Part shown: piece after piece, positions 1 to 11,011 of the stretch | How positions within the stretch are numbered: the stretch's first letter is position 1 | Layout: every line of letters begins with the position of its first letter | Made by a program: the position numbers and the translations under genes | DNA from: Lactuca virosa | Taxonomy: Eukaryota > Streptophyta > Magnoliopsida > Asterales > Asteraceae | Direction of reading: 5' to 3' | Assembly (NCBI GenBank): GCA_928212115.1 | Contig: CAKMRJ010004445.1 | Location: 2,024,507 to 2,088,506, forward strand | Length of the DNA stretch: 64,000 bases | The notes under the pieces: generated by a model | The model's database searches: none | The model's input: the letters and a program-made list of their open reading frames with translations, nothing else | Told to the model about the DNA's origin: nothing

Positions 1-416
1 AAGGCCAAGGGGTGACAAATGTCACCTCACTACATATGACACTGGAGGGTCACATTTTATTCAGTCGTCGATCAACATGGTTACATATGGGTTCACATTT
101 AAACCTTTAATTTACCAACCTGGGATTAAAGGCTACTTTAGACTCCCCGAGGTGTATTGTACATTTAATACTACCTGGAGTCTATATTTTATTACTTTAT
201 ATCCAGCAGTGTCACTGCTGAGGAAAAACATTATTTTCCCTATTACATTTACTTTGTGATCTTCCCACATATCCATTAATGTATATACTTTATTTAGTTA
301 ATGATAGTCTCACTCGGGAAAATACACACTAATACAAGAAACAAACATACATAACATTTGATGCCTTGGTAGAAGGCTATGTTTAGTAGAAAGGGCCATA
401 ATGCTAACCTTATGAT

Positions 417-580
417 TCTTTAATGTATACATCAAAGGATACATATATATAATTAGGATCCGACAGGTAATAGGATGTGTGTCTCCACTTAATTTCCTGT
501 TCCTTGTTTGGTTGTGGGCTTGGAGCAGATCCCCAGTCTATTTTCTATTCGATTCTAGATATATATACATATATATAATA
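417..580 (-). repeat. 160-bp inverted-end module, copy h
   Basis: The invariant core CCAAACAAGGAA lies on the - strand at 500-511. AT-rich arms containing TATAC and TATATA on each side are imperfect inverted repeats; the right arm has grown into a TA microsatellite, so the right boundary is approximate. Confidence 0.6.
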
Positions 581-610
581 TATATAGATAATTATATATA
601 TAATATATAT

Positions 611-648
<38 letters not shown>
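558..648. repeat. TA microsatellite
   Basis: Almost pure alternating TA with a few GA interruptions. It grows out of the right arm of module copy h. The same association is seen for copies b (27448-27508) and g (49520-49608). Confidence 0.9.
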
Positions 649-652
<4 letters not shown>

Positions 653-853
653 AGTATACATTGGGTCATCATAAGGGTACCAGGTATGGGTCTAGTCATA
701 GGACACGTAGTCAATGCACAGTTTTCTAGTACATAACATACTTTCCAAATCAGAACTTTTGTTATACAACACTAGAAACTTACTAGTTAAGGGTTTAATC
801 CATTTTATTAAACCAGTATAAACTTAAAGGACCTAAGATGATAACCCTATATA

Positions 854-1019
854 CTATAGTTTTATACATCATGGTTATATATCATTAATACCCAATAGGT
901 AGTTGGATGTGTGTTTTCCGCCTTACTTCCTGTTCCTTGTTTGGTTGTGGGATTAGGGCAGATTCACCCAATTAACTCTCTTTCCAATATTAGATCATAT
1001 ATAGCCAGTATAAACTAAG
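854..1019 (-). repeat. 160-bp inverted-end module, copy i
   Basis: Core on the - strand at 933-944. The left arm near 859 (GTTTTATACATC) and the right arm ending TATAAACTAAG at 1019 are imperfect inverted repeats of each other. Confidence 0.7.
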
Positions 1020-1129
1020 TGATTATAGAAGTAATCATTGTGGTCACCATTTTATTATAAGAAATAAGGGTTTTTCTTAAAGAATCTTTTCATTAAATAT
1101 AAAGAAACCATTACAATTAACTCCATGAG

Positions 1130-1294
1130 TAACAAGTGAACACGCCAAAGTTATATACAACAATGATCTAACAAACAATGGGATGTGTGTTATCCGCCTT
1201 ACTCCCTGTTCCTTGTTTGGTTGTGAGCTTAGGGCAGATGCGCACAATCGATTGCTTGTTTACTCTGAGTTTTATATCACTTGTATCAATTTAG
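1130..1294 (-). repeat. 160-bp inverted-end module, copy j
   Basis: Core on the - strand at 1209-1220 with the conserved flank GTAAGGCGGA, read inverted. The arms are the most decayed of the ten copies, so the boundaries are approximate. Confidence 0.6.
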
Positions 1295-1766
1295 TACTCA
1301 TAGAAAGGATTGTAAGATCATTTTTATGTGTCTTTCATCAAAGTAGGAAATATAGGATTTCCTAAGAGGAACAGGCGAACTTTTCTAAACAGAACTTACA
1401 ACTTACTACATTTTTCAACTACATTTTCAACAACATTTTACCACAACGTTTTACAACTACATAACTAAAATGTTATGAACTCACCAGCTTAATTGTTGAT
1501 CAACTCTTTCAAATAACTTGTATTCTCAGGAGCCTAGTAGATAGGTACTCGTGCTGGGATTTAGAAGATGGACCAGTATAGCTTCAAGTCTTGTTTGTTA
1601 TTTGCTTATGTATTCTATGTTTTGTGAACACACACACTTTGTAAACTCTTTCTTTCTATTGAAATGGTTGTTCATTACTTTGATTACTATGATGTATGTC
1701 TTGTGATACTAAACATGACGTCCTCCACCCCAGAATGTTTCCGCCGTTCCGGTTTTGGGGTTGACA

Positions 1767-3480
1767 AAGTTCTTGAGAAAGAAGATAAATAGTAAACTAT
1801 GTTGATCGCAGGAAATCTTTAAAGAGAAATATGGGAGTGGTAATGAAAATATGAAGCGACAAAATCCCTTTATACAGTTGGGTTGATGAGGGAAATCAAG
1901 AGAGAGAAAGTCTACGTTACGGAATCGTCGCCTGCAAAAGCGCGATTTGACAACTGTTGACGTCAGAAACGTGTGTCAGGCGGCACAAAAGTAGCTGTCC
2001 GTTCAAATCTTGATGCGCCATTTGAATTCTTATCGATAGGAATTGCCACGTCACCATTTCCCCTTTCGCAGTTATAATTCGCCAGTCTCTTATGAATACA
2101 AATTTTGTTTTAAGAGAATATAAGTTGAACTGCGAACCTGAAAATAAATATAAATACCACGAACCGGACTTATTGAAAATCACAAAGATTTTCATGCAAG
2201 AGTGTAAAGATAAAGAAATAAAACAACACTTTTATGTGGGATTTTGTGATGTCTAAATAAAGACACAAAACTGTGGATCCTGGGAAAATATCTCTTCCTT
2301 CGAAGTCAAGAGAGACTAAGAAGCGTATGTGTGGTTTCACGTCGACATACGATCAAGTGTTTGATAAGAAACATTGAAAGGCATCTTTTAATTAGGCTAA
2401 ATGGGTTGCTTAACCTCCAACCAAACAACGAACTTGATATAAGTACGAATGTTGGATGAAGTACTCGTGTGACAAGTGTAGTCAGTTGAACGAGTAGGTT
2501 TGGAATTATTTTGGTGACAAGATTAAATCCTGAAATCTAAAAAAAAAAGAACTGGATCTTATGGGAAGAAGTGTCTTGGGATAAGAACACATCATAAAGA
2601 TCTCGCAAACGAAAAGGAGTTTTGTTGGTACAAACCACAAAAGTGGCTTTCGTTAATTCCATGGTGAAAAACTTGAACATTTAATTGTTCACCGTCAATT
2701 CAATTAAGTGTGTTGGATTTCGGGTTTCACTCAGTTCGTGGTGGACGAAGGTAAGATCATTAACACAGATCTTGTGTAACCATAAACCTTAGTTGTATAA
2801 CTAAGAGTCTCAAGGGTTACATTCATGAGTGCGAAGGAAGTAGAGAAGTGTGAAGGTGGTTCAAGAGAAGCAAATGTACCTCTACTATGCGAAAGTGACT
2901 AAGCAAATAACTCTTAACTCAAATCGAGAAGAGTAAGGTAGCTCATGACTAATGTGAATTTAACAGCCTGGTTGGGAAGAAACGATTGGTAGAATCGGTT
3001 CATTAAGGCTTCACATCGAGTCTGATGAGGCTTTAGACAACATACAACAACATGCTTCTAGGGACACTTAGTTAGTACATAGATAAAGAGATTTATACAT
3101 GCCCTACCACACGAATTGAGATATGATACGAATATGTGCCTCCATGATCTTCTTAAGATATTTTTGGTGTTTTTGAGATTTGTGAAAAAAAAAAAAAAAA
3201 AAAACACAAATAAAATATTTTTGTATTTTGAGATTATCTGAAAAGAAATTAATAACAGAAAAGATTGAAAAATGAAATAAAGATAAGAAATAATATACAT
3301 AAAGTACAAAAGGATATCGGAAAATCTGAAACATGAATGAACAGTTGAGTGCGAATTATTGTGAGCGTTCGCACCAATTTGCAGTGTTAAAGTAGACTGC
3401 GAATGAACAGTGGACTACGAACTACTACGAACATTCGCACTGATTCACAGTGTAATCGTTACATATGCGAAAGTGGTTTC
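1767..3480 (-). other. S1 non-coding spacer between RNase H and the env-position ORF
   Basis: No convincing coding frame is present. Blocks here recur in the same order in S2 (about 17100-18400) and S3 (about 35530-36800), for example the stretch around 2905-2985 matching 18145-18220 and 36535-36610, and the stretch 2221-2400 matching 17460-17600. An A-run at 3184-3204 is an expansion of a shorter run at the same place in S2. Conservation of order in three diverged copies suggests a required non-coding function, for example expression of the downstream ORF; that is inference. Confidence 0.65.
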
Positions 3481-3489
3481 GGAACAGAT

Positions 3490-5331
3490 TCAGCTTCCAG
3501 GTTTCCTAGGCCTTGAAGAATTATGTTGAAGGTTTGTTTTAGGCAAGGCTTTGGTGAATATGTCGGCTAACTGATCAGAGGATCTTATGAAGTGAATTTC
3601 AACGTTGTCATCTTCTACGTGATCCTTAATAAAATGATACCTCAGTTCTCTGTGTTTCGTTTTTGAGTGTTGCATTGGGTTGTGACAAATGCGAATGACA
3701 CTTTTAGAGTCACAGTATAGTAGGATTTGTTTCATGCTCAAGCCATAATCACGAAGTTGGCTTTGAATCCAAATGACCTGGGATGTACATTAGGCAGCAG
3801 ATATATATTCAGCTTCAGCTGTTGACAGTGATACACACGTTTGCTTCTTGGATTGCCAACTAACAAGTTTGATATCGAGAAATTTGCATCCTCCAGATGT
3901 GATCTTTCTATCAAATCCACATCCCCTAAGGTCAGCATCCGAAAATGCTTGTACGAAGAAGCCTGAGTTCGCAGGATACCATATGCCAAGTGATGAAGTT
4001 TGTTTCAAGTATCTGAAGATATTATTGACGGCCACCATGTGAGGTTCGCGAGGATTTGCTTGGAACCTAGCACAATAACAAATAGAAAACATAATGTCTG
4101 GTCTACTAGTTGTTAGATACATCAATGATCCTATCATCTGACAATAATGGGTCATATCAGCAGTTGGTTTTTCCAGAGATGGTGTCAGTTTCGTTCTGAA
4201 TGCCATTGGAACCTTTGATTTATAGTATCCCACCATGCCAAACTTAGTGAGCCAATTCTTCGTATATGCTTACTGATTTATGAAAATGCCTTCCGTTCCC
4301 TGTCTTATATTCAATCAAAGGAAAAAGTTAATTGGACCCATGGAGCTCGTCTCAAATTTAGTTTCCATCAATTTTTGGAATTTAGCTGTTAGGCTGGGAT
4401 ACGTAGAATCGAAAATGATGTCATCAACATAAACTTGGAGAATCATCAAGTGGTCACCCTCTTTCTTGTGAAAGAAGGTTGGTTCAACCGAACCTTGTTT
4501 AAATTTGGAAATTTTAAGGAAACGAGTGAGAGTTTCCTACCAGGCTCTCATAGCTTGCTTCAGACCATAGACTACCTTGTATAAGATGTAGCAGTGGTTA
4601 GGATACTTCTCGTTTACAAACCCAGGTGGTTGTTCCACGTATACAGTCTCTTCTAATTCTCTGTTCAGGAATACACATTTAACATCCACCTGAAATACCT
4701 CGAAGTTCTTGTGTGCTGTGTATGCCAAGAAGATACGAACAAATTCCAACCTTGCAACTGGTGCGAAGGTTTCTTCGTAGTCGATGCCTTCTTCCTGACA
4801 ACACCCCTTAACCACGACTCTCGCCTTGTTTCTTATAAAATTCAGTTCTTTATCTATTTTTTTGTGAAACACCCATTTTAAACCAACATCTGATGCATTT
4901 GGTGGAGTGGGAATCAACCTCCACACTTGGTTTTGTTCGAACTCATTGAGCTTGTCTTGCATCGATTGCACCCAGTCAGAATGATCAAGAGCCACATTGA
5001 CGGTTTTGGGTTCAACCTTGGAAACGAACGAATTATACATACAAAATTCCACTTTAGAGAATAGTGCAGCTTCTTTCACTTTTTGCTGAGATCGCGTAAG
5101 GACTCCTGCAGAAGATTCGCCAATTACTTGAGTCCTTGGGTGATCTATCGTCCATTTGGTTAGTGGAGGATAGTTTGGATGATAAGAGGGATCCGGTTCA
5201 ACATTTACTTCTTCAAATTCTGATTGAACGTCCGAATCATCATTCGCATCTTTATTCTCCCCCTCGAATGATGAGAGGTCCTCTACTTCAGGAATTAAAG
5301 TATCTCCTGTGAATGGAGGTTCACGAATCAT
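3490..5331 (-). pseudogene. S1 reverse transcriptase-RNase H, broken
   Basis: This Ty1/copia RT-RNase H copies element RNA into DNA. The first frame (5331-4537) holds the RT fingers and palm with [31 protein letters not shown] and VYGLKQA. A stop follows at about 4537, and the frame beyond it still shows the catalytic YVDDIIF near 4430. A second frame (4236-3790) has the connection region (SRPDIMF) and RNase H with SDADL and STAEAEY. The last part (3741-3490) has the typical end DQLADIFTKALP. At least three stops or shifts break it. An acidic linker from integrase occupies 5332-5777 and has no intact frame. Confidence 0.9.
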
Positions 5332-5777
5332 TGTGGGAGGTGAGTTATCTTGATCAAAGGTGGTTCAGAAGACAAAGACGAAGTAAAACTCTCCTCCTAC
5401 AATGGAACATTCGTATATTATGATGTATACATCTCACCTTAAGGACTTGCATTGAAGTCAGAATTCTCCCCCTGGGATGTAGAATTTGTGGTTTGAGGGA
5501 TGTTCGCATGTGATGGCTGTTGTGGAAAATCCTTCGCAGCATCATCAATTATTTTCTTCAATTCATCCTCTTGGTTGTCAGTTGCTTTTGATTCGGATGA
5601 AATGGCCTTCTATAGCTCATCAAATAGTAACATGAATTCCTCATACTTATTGGCTAAAGGAATTGTGGCCGAACATTGTTGAGGAAAGATTTCGTTCGAT
5701 TGATTCTCATTCTTCTGAATCCTCTTCAAGTAGTTGTTGTCAAACGTGACATAGCAAGTTTCTTCCATCTTTTTGGA

Positions 5778-6528
5778 TCATTTGTTAAGAACCCTATATG
5801 CCTTAGAGTACAGCGAATATCCCAAAAATATACCCTCGTCAGCTTTCGCATCAAATTTGTTTCGTTGTTCCTTGGAGTTGAAGATGAAACACCTGGAACC
5901 AAGTACATGGAAAAAATAAACGTTAGGTTTGCGATTATTGATGATTTCATAAGGAGTAAGTGAAAATCTTTTATTTAGAATGGATCTGTTTTGAGTAAAG
6001 CATGAAGTTGCGATGCCATCTGCCCAGAAATAGAGAGGTAGACATGCGAGCGACAACATGGTTCTTGCAGCTTTGCACAAGGACTGGTTTCGTCTTTCAA
6101 CTACAACATTCTGTTGTGGAGTGTAGGGAGCAGAAAAGTTGTGTGAGACTCGCTTTTCAGCAAGAATTTTTTCACACTTGGTTTTTAAATTCCAGCCCAT
6201 TATCGTTGCGAACATTGCGAACCAACTTTCGTAGTTTAAGGTCAATTTGCTTTATGAAATTCTTGAGTTTTGGTGTGGCTTCAGATTTCTGTTTAAGAAA
6301 GTAGACCCAAGTGAAACGTGAAAAATAATCAACAATTACGAGAATATACTTACTACCACCGACACTTTCGATTACAAAGGGTCCACAAAGGTCTATGTGT
6401 AGAAGTTCCATAGGTTCGATGACTTTCGTGTTTACTAATGTTGGATGACTTTTTCTTCTTTGCTTCCCCATTTCACATGCTGCACATAAATGATCCTTGT
6501 CGAATTTTAAGAGTGGAAGCCCTCGCAT
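5778..6528 (-). pseudogene. S1 integrase, broken by a frameshift
   Basis: Ty1/copia integrase inserts the DNA copy into the chromosome. The first frame (6528-6172) shows CAACEMGK, the end of the zinc-binding region, then the first catalytic Asp in HIDLCGP and the second in NDNGLEF. The rest is in another frame (6245-5778), with the catalytic Glu in VVERRN and the family marker KADEGIFLGYS. The usual PQQNG before the Glu has Val in place of Gly. All three catalytic acids survive, but the frame break near 6200 rules out a full product. Confidence 0.88.
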
Positions 6529-6599
6529 ATGATCTCCAAGAACAAGCTTGTTGATGTCTTTGAAGTTGATGTGCCAAAGTCTTCAATGCCTCGTATCAG

Positions 6600-6960
6600 A
6601 TTCAAGTTTAAAGGATGCATTTCACCTTTGCGCTTCGACTTTAGAAGAACTGCTTCGTCTTCTTTTCAATAATTTTAGATCCTTCGTCACCAAATGATAC
6701 TTTCAAGCCCGTTCCCACAACCAATTCAGAAACACTTATGAGATTGTGTTGTAATCCTTCCACATATGCTACCTTATGAATTGAAAAGTCTCCATTCGTT
6801 ATCATCCCATACCCTTTAATCCTTCGAAATGAGTTGTTTCCATACTTCACGTTTCCACCATCTTTGAGAGCTCGAAAATTTTGCAACTCCTCCTTCCGCC
6901 CAGTCATGTGATGCGAGCAGCCACTGTCTATATACCATTCAACGTCAAACTACTCGTCAC
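6600..6960 (-). pseudogene. S1 aspartic protease region
   Basis: The copia protease active site WYIDSGCSHHMTG is readable at about 6940-6900, with the catalytic Asp intact. The frame 6907-6641 continues with the protease body (VAYVEGLQHNLISVSELV). A stop lies just before the active site and another soon after 6641. The pre-integrase stretch to 6528 is degenerate. The protease would cut the Gag-Pol polyprotein. Confidence 0.8.
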
Positions 6961-7234
6961 GTATAACCTGCAAGAATCAAGCAAATTTAGGAACCCAAAG
7001 TTGTTTAGGTCCTTGTAAGCCTTTTACAAAGCGAGGAAAAGCAATTGCAAAATTAACCATATAAGCACGTTTAACTATTGTGGTTTTATCTTTCTATCTT
7101 CTGGTAAAAAATATTATTTTATCTTTTATCTTCGTTTCTTTTGGAAAGGATTGCTTTTGTTTATTTTGAATTTGACTATTGATGAACCTTTTTGAGCTTT
7201 CTTTGAGTTAGTGGTTGTTTTCTTGATTGGAACT

Positions 7235-8396
7235 TCAGAATGTAAAACTAACTTTCCATTTCCTTAATAATCCTTGGATTAGACTTTCGTGGGTAAAGAA
7301 TGATGAGGTTTTTGTTTTTACATAGGTGTATTTGAAAGAGAAGCTTTTTAAACAAAGTTCCTTTTGGGTTTCTGTGGATTGCAAGAGTGACAGTGCGAAC
7401 ATTGACCGGGGTTCACATGAGAACGAGCACTCGCATTTTGAATTGAAGATTTTTTTATTGCGATCATAGTTGGGATTTCGGGATTGCCAAAATTTCTTCC
7501 TTTCATTGAGATTTCTTTTATATCTCAAATTCGTTTGTCGTTTTTGATTTGCAAGTTGCTCTGAGGATTTGTGAATGCACGTCGTGGATTTTGCTTTTCT
7601 TCCATGAGATTCGTTCACCACTGACTTAGGTTCGCTTTGAATATCCTCGGTTCCACTTGAACTTCCTTTTTTAAAGCTTGATCGATTGTTTAGTGGTTCT
7701 GCCACAAATCGTCCTTTCACTCTCCAATAAGTATTTACTGACAAACCCTTCGTTTCGTCTGCGTTGTCTATAGGAGCGGACCAAAAGTAATCATCGCAAT
7801 CATCTTTGTTTTCATCGTTGACAATGGACGTTAATTCAACAATTTGATTTGTATCCAGTCTTTTAGTAGCAAACACTTGATTAGGGTCAGTTTGTACATT
7901 GGGAAAGACAGTTGCTTTAGCTTTTAAAATTTCATGTTTATTTTGAGAAATACGGGCGAATGCAATCGAATATTTAGAAATCAAAGCTTTTGAAGTTTCA
8001 GTTTCATTTTTAACAAACGCTGAGCAGTCAATCTCATCCTCTACAGATATTTCGCTCATATTACTGTCCTCATCAAATTCAGATGTACTTTGAACATTAA
8101 TTTTTCTTTCTGAACTTAATTTGGCACTCAATGATTCGAATTTCTGCATAGTATCAGATTTTATTTGCTTCTTATCATTTTCATCCAAAAACTGTTTTAA
8201 CATATTTTTTGTGGCCTTTGCACTTAATGTATGATTCAATTTGTTCTAGTCCTACCCTGTAAGCATCGGAATTCTCGTCAGATGAGACGATGGATTCACT
8301 CTTATAACAATCGACATCAATTTCGTATTTCTTCAATTCGAGAAATGGTAAAATCATCTTGTGAATTTTCTCACCAATCTCACAATCAAGGTGCAA
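7235..8396 (-). pseudogene. S1 gag C-terminal extension, broken
   Basis: Two overlapping frames (8396-8181 and 8239-7235) encode a hydrophilic, Lys/Ser/Glu-rich protein without enzyme motifs. By position it matches the long gag-protease linker of S3 (42480-40804); the start aligns with the S3 stretch containing KILPFL. The capsid and zinc-knuckle part of gag is absent because S1 ends near 8618. The role is inferred from position only. Confidence 0.6.
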
Positions 8397-8680
8397 TTGA
8401 GTAATGTTAAAGTAAATCCTTCTAGCAATAAAAAAAAATGTTACGTTGTTTTAATAGCATCAAATTGTCTCGTTGCAAGTAAGTTAATTAATCCCTAGAT
8501 TTAGACAAATCCGACCCGATCTTCTCAATCCACATTCGCCTCTCATCGCTTTTCAACGAAACTCTGCGAATTTGATCAGATAGGTTAGAGTTTGTCAAAC
8601 GGGTTCTTTTTAAACTATTGTAACATCCTGGCTCTGAGGTACGATAGATTTATTTATTTATTATGAGGTTGACTGAGCAA

Positions 8681-8777
8681 CTCGACGAGTTGGTGCCTCA
8701 ACTCGTCGAGTAGGGACGAATTGGCCATGTGGGTTTATTGATCATCTCGACGAGTTGGAGGGACGAACTCGCTGAGT
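8681..8777. promoter_or_regulatory. Palindrome array upstream of the GA TATA box
   Basis: Four copies of the palindrome ACTCG-N-CGAGT or a one-mismatch form lie at 8680-8690, 8701-8711, 8745-8755 and 8767-8777, ending about 40 bases before the TATA-like site. More copies occur downstream at 9391-9540. A protein-binding role is inference. Confidence 0.5.
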
Positions 8778-8818
8778 TGGCGCTGTGAGATGAAACCCTA
8801 AATCTCCAGGGTTTGGAC

Positions 8819-8828
8819 CTATTTATAG
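8819..8828 (+). promoter_or_regulatory. GA LTR TATA box
   Basis: CTATTTATAG lies downstream of the palindrome array and upstream of the presumed R region. The inverse of this 10-mer, CTATAAATAG, is the TATA site of the T1 and T2 LTRs. Confidence 0.55.
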
Positions 8829-10343
8829 GACCTTATGTCCTCATTTCCGCCTCACCAGCCACCCAACTCCCTTGTGTGAAACCCTAATCGGCCATTTGAG
8901 CTAAGAGAGTGTGAGAGAGATAATTTTGAGTGTTTTTGGTGAACCATTGGAAGAGAAGAAGAGAGATTCAAGCAAGAAACGAGGAAAGGTTGTCGAATCC
9001 AGTGTTCTTTCACTTGGAGCTTCTGTTGGAAGGTAAAAGTCATCACCTTGCTCATCATATTGTTTAGATCTTGTTAATGAGGAACTTTTAGGGATTTTTC
9101 CATATTTTCTTGAGATTTTGTGTGACTTGTGCTTGCTAAGCATTGAGACATCAGATCTGGACCTTGTGAGGTCCATAGAGTCCAAAGGCCCCAATTTTAT
9201 TCATCTATAGTAGAGCTTTTGTGCGTAAAACCCTAAATGAATCATGTTTTTGGCATTTCAAGCCCTAAGTGCCATGCATGGATGTAAAGATTGTTGCTTT
9301 ACGTGATATTCGAGGCTTGGGAGGTTGGATCTAGATTTGGGGTGGTTTTCTACCTTGAAATCGTCTGAATGGAAAAAGGGTTTGATAGGACTCGACGAGT
9401 CGATACGCTGACTCGACGAGTTGGCTAGGGTTTTCCCCGAGGAGTCTGGATATGGGTAACTCGACGAGTTGATGAGACAACTTGACGAGTTAAGTTGGAT
9501 ATCCGCGACATTCTAAAGAAACGAGGTGAATCGACGAGTCACATGGTTGCACTTGGCGAGTGGCTCAACATGGACTGTTGACTCGAGGTTGACTTCTGTT
9601 TACTTTAGGGTTTGGTCAATCATGAGTTATGGAGACCATGGAGGGGTAAAATGGTCTTTTTTCCAATGCAAGAGTTAAAGAGGGAAAATAACTTAGTTTA
9701 TTTAGAATTTGTTATTTAAGTGTTAATTAGAGATAATTATCATATGTAACTAGGCGAAGGCTAGATTCGGAGATTCATGTTCGAGGAGTACACATTTCTT
9801 AGCTTACATACGAGGTGCCTCTTCTCACTATACTTATCATGAGTGATATCTTTGTGTGACCGGAGGGTCTTATGTGCTTACTTGAGTATTGTGTTATCCT
9901 GCGTTATATCTTTATGATTTATGTTGAGTATTTTATAGAGCTTAGTGAGTTAGGACCGGAGGGTCCACTAGAGTTGTGGGACCGGAAGGTCTCCACGGAG
10001 ACACATTGACTGGGGGGTCTTATTGAGTTACAACCTCGGGTGGATAATGTGATATGTGTGGTATTTTGGGGAACTCACTAAGCTTCGTGCTTACCGTGGT
10101 ATGTGTTATGTGGTATATGTTATGTGTTATGTGTTATGTGTTTCAGGTACCTCTTAGGACCGCAGGAAGGCACCGGCATGATTGTACACATCTGTTTGAG
10201 ACTATGTTGAGGATTCTAGGATTTGACTTTTATTGTGGATTCATGTTGACATTTGAGACACTTGTGGTTTTTATGAAATATTATATAAGTTTTCGTTGTT
10301 TTAAAAATGAAAATTTTGGTTTCAAAATTTACGTTGTTACAAG

Positions 10344-10357
10344 TTGGTATCAGAAGC
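10344..10357 (+). other. GA primer-binding site (initiator Met tRNA)
   Basis: TTGGTATCAGAAGC starts two bases after the LTR end. It matches the plant initiator-Met site TGGTATCAGAGC except for one extra A, so priming may be weakened. Confidence 0.85.
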
Positions 10358-11011
10358 TTGGTTAGAGGGATTCGGATGCACCTTCGGGTATGTTTGGACT
10401 CAAACTGAGGATTTGAGAAAAAATTTCAAAGGAAATGAATTTTTCTAAAACAAGTAAGAGTTTCTAAGAGAAAATGAGAAGGAGCAATGTGTAGAATCAG
10501 CCAGAGCCCGAACGGTGGTTTCCCAAAATACCCTTAATTGTTTAATTTATGATATATTTATGAGATGTTTATGAAATACTAGAAATGCATGATAGATAAT
10601 AGGCTAGGAATTTCGTATTTTAGGGCTAGAGTTCCCTGATTTGGATGCCTTAGCCTAGGAGATGCTATTGATCAGTGTTATTTGTGTTTTCCCGGAGTAT
10701 GTGTTGAGTTCTGAGTCGAGGGATAATCTAGGAGAGATACTTAGATGAGCATACGAGTAGTGTACTGAGAGATTAGTCTGATATTTGTGAGAGATAGAAC
10801 ACTTGTGAATTAGAATCCTAGGAGGAGGAGTTGGGATGACTACAGGTTGGTCTGGAAGGTAGTATTGGGATTGTACTATTGAAAGCACCGAATCGGTATG
10901 CAACCCAAGTAAGAATCCTTAGGGTGCTAAGGTAAATGTAAAGGTGGGAATTCGAGTGTGAGTATACTCGAGTGAGTCTTTGATGATTTTGTGTTGTGTT
11001 TCAGAGACATC
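10358..11011 (+). other. GA leader with a possible small intron
   Basis: This untranslated leader between primer site and gag has no gene. A donor-like AAG/GTAAAT at 10929-10937 and an acceptor-like GTGTTTCAG ending at 11004 would bound a 73-base intron that ends seven bases before the likely gag ATG at 11012. This is a motif-level suggestion only. Confidence 0.35.

Larger units (their letters stand above)
1..1766 (+). mobile_element. T0: 3' part of a Tekay-type Ty3/gypsy LTR
   Basis: The right boundary ends TTTTGGGGTTGACA at 1766. Bases 1700-1766 match, inverted, the outer ends of the LTRs that start at 25523, 47637 and 60190 (shared block GTTTCCGCCGTTC). The sense strand is therefore +, and the LTR begins left of the window. 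No tRNA primer site follows 1766, so this is a solo LTR or the 3' LTR of an element whose body lies to the left. It carries three copies of the 160-bp module and a TA microsatellite. It abuts S1 sequence just before the place where S1 should have its extra ORF, so it inserted into S1. The target duplication cannot be seen because the left end is missing. Confidence 0.75.
1767..8618 (-). mobile_element. S1: truncated Sirevirus-type Ty1/copia element
   Basis: Reading the - strand from 8618 down, the order is gag C-terminus, protease, integrase, RT-RNase H, then a long spacer. This is Ty1/copia order (integrase before RT). The proteins and spacer closely resemble the more complete S3. Neither LTR is present: the right side meets the GA LTR at 8619 and the left side is cut by T0 at 1766. 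Every reading frame is broken. The stretch 8397-8618 is AT-rich degenerate sequence with no gene I can name. Confidence 0.85.
8619..10341 (+). repeat. GA 5' LTR
   Basis: It starts TGTAACATCC and ends GTTGTTACA, with short inverted ends TGTAACA/TGTTACA, and is followed at once by the primer site. Length is 1723 bp. About ten copies of ACTCGACGAGT-like 11-mers are spread through it. A related 3' half lies at 29093-29970, including the repeated GACCGGAAGGTC motif and the GGGAACTCACTAAG motif (here 10067-10080). The base next to the start is preceded by ACTAT, but no matching duplication can be tested. Confidence 0.88.

Noticed and set aside
479..736. ORFs with Tyr-Ile repeats here and at 27316-27561 and 49396-49665
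   Set aside because: They are translations of TA microsatellites within LTRs.
3184..3204. Poly-A tail of a retroposed gene
   Set aside because: S2 has a shorter A-run at the same place in the same spacer, so it is a slippage expansion inside the element.
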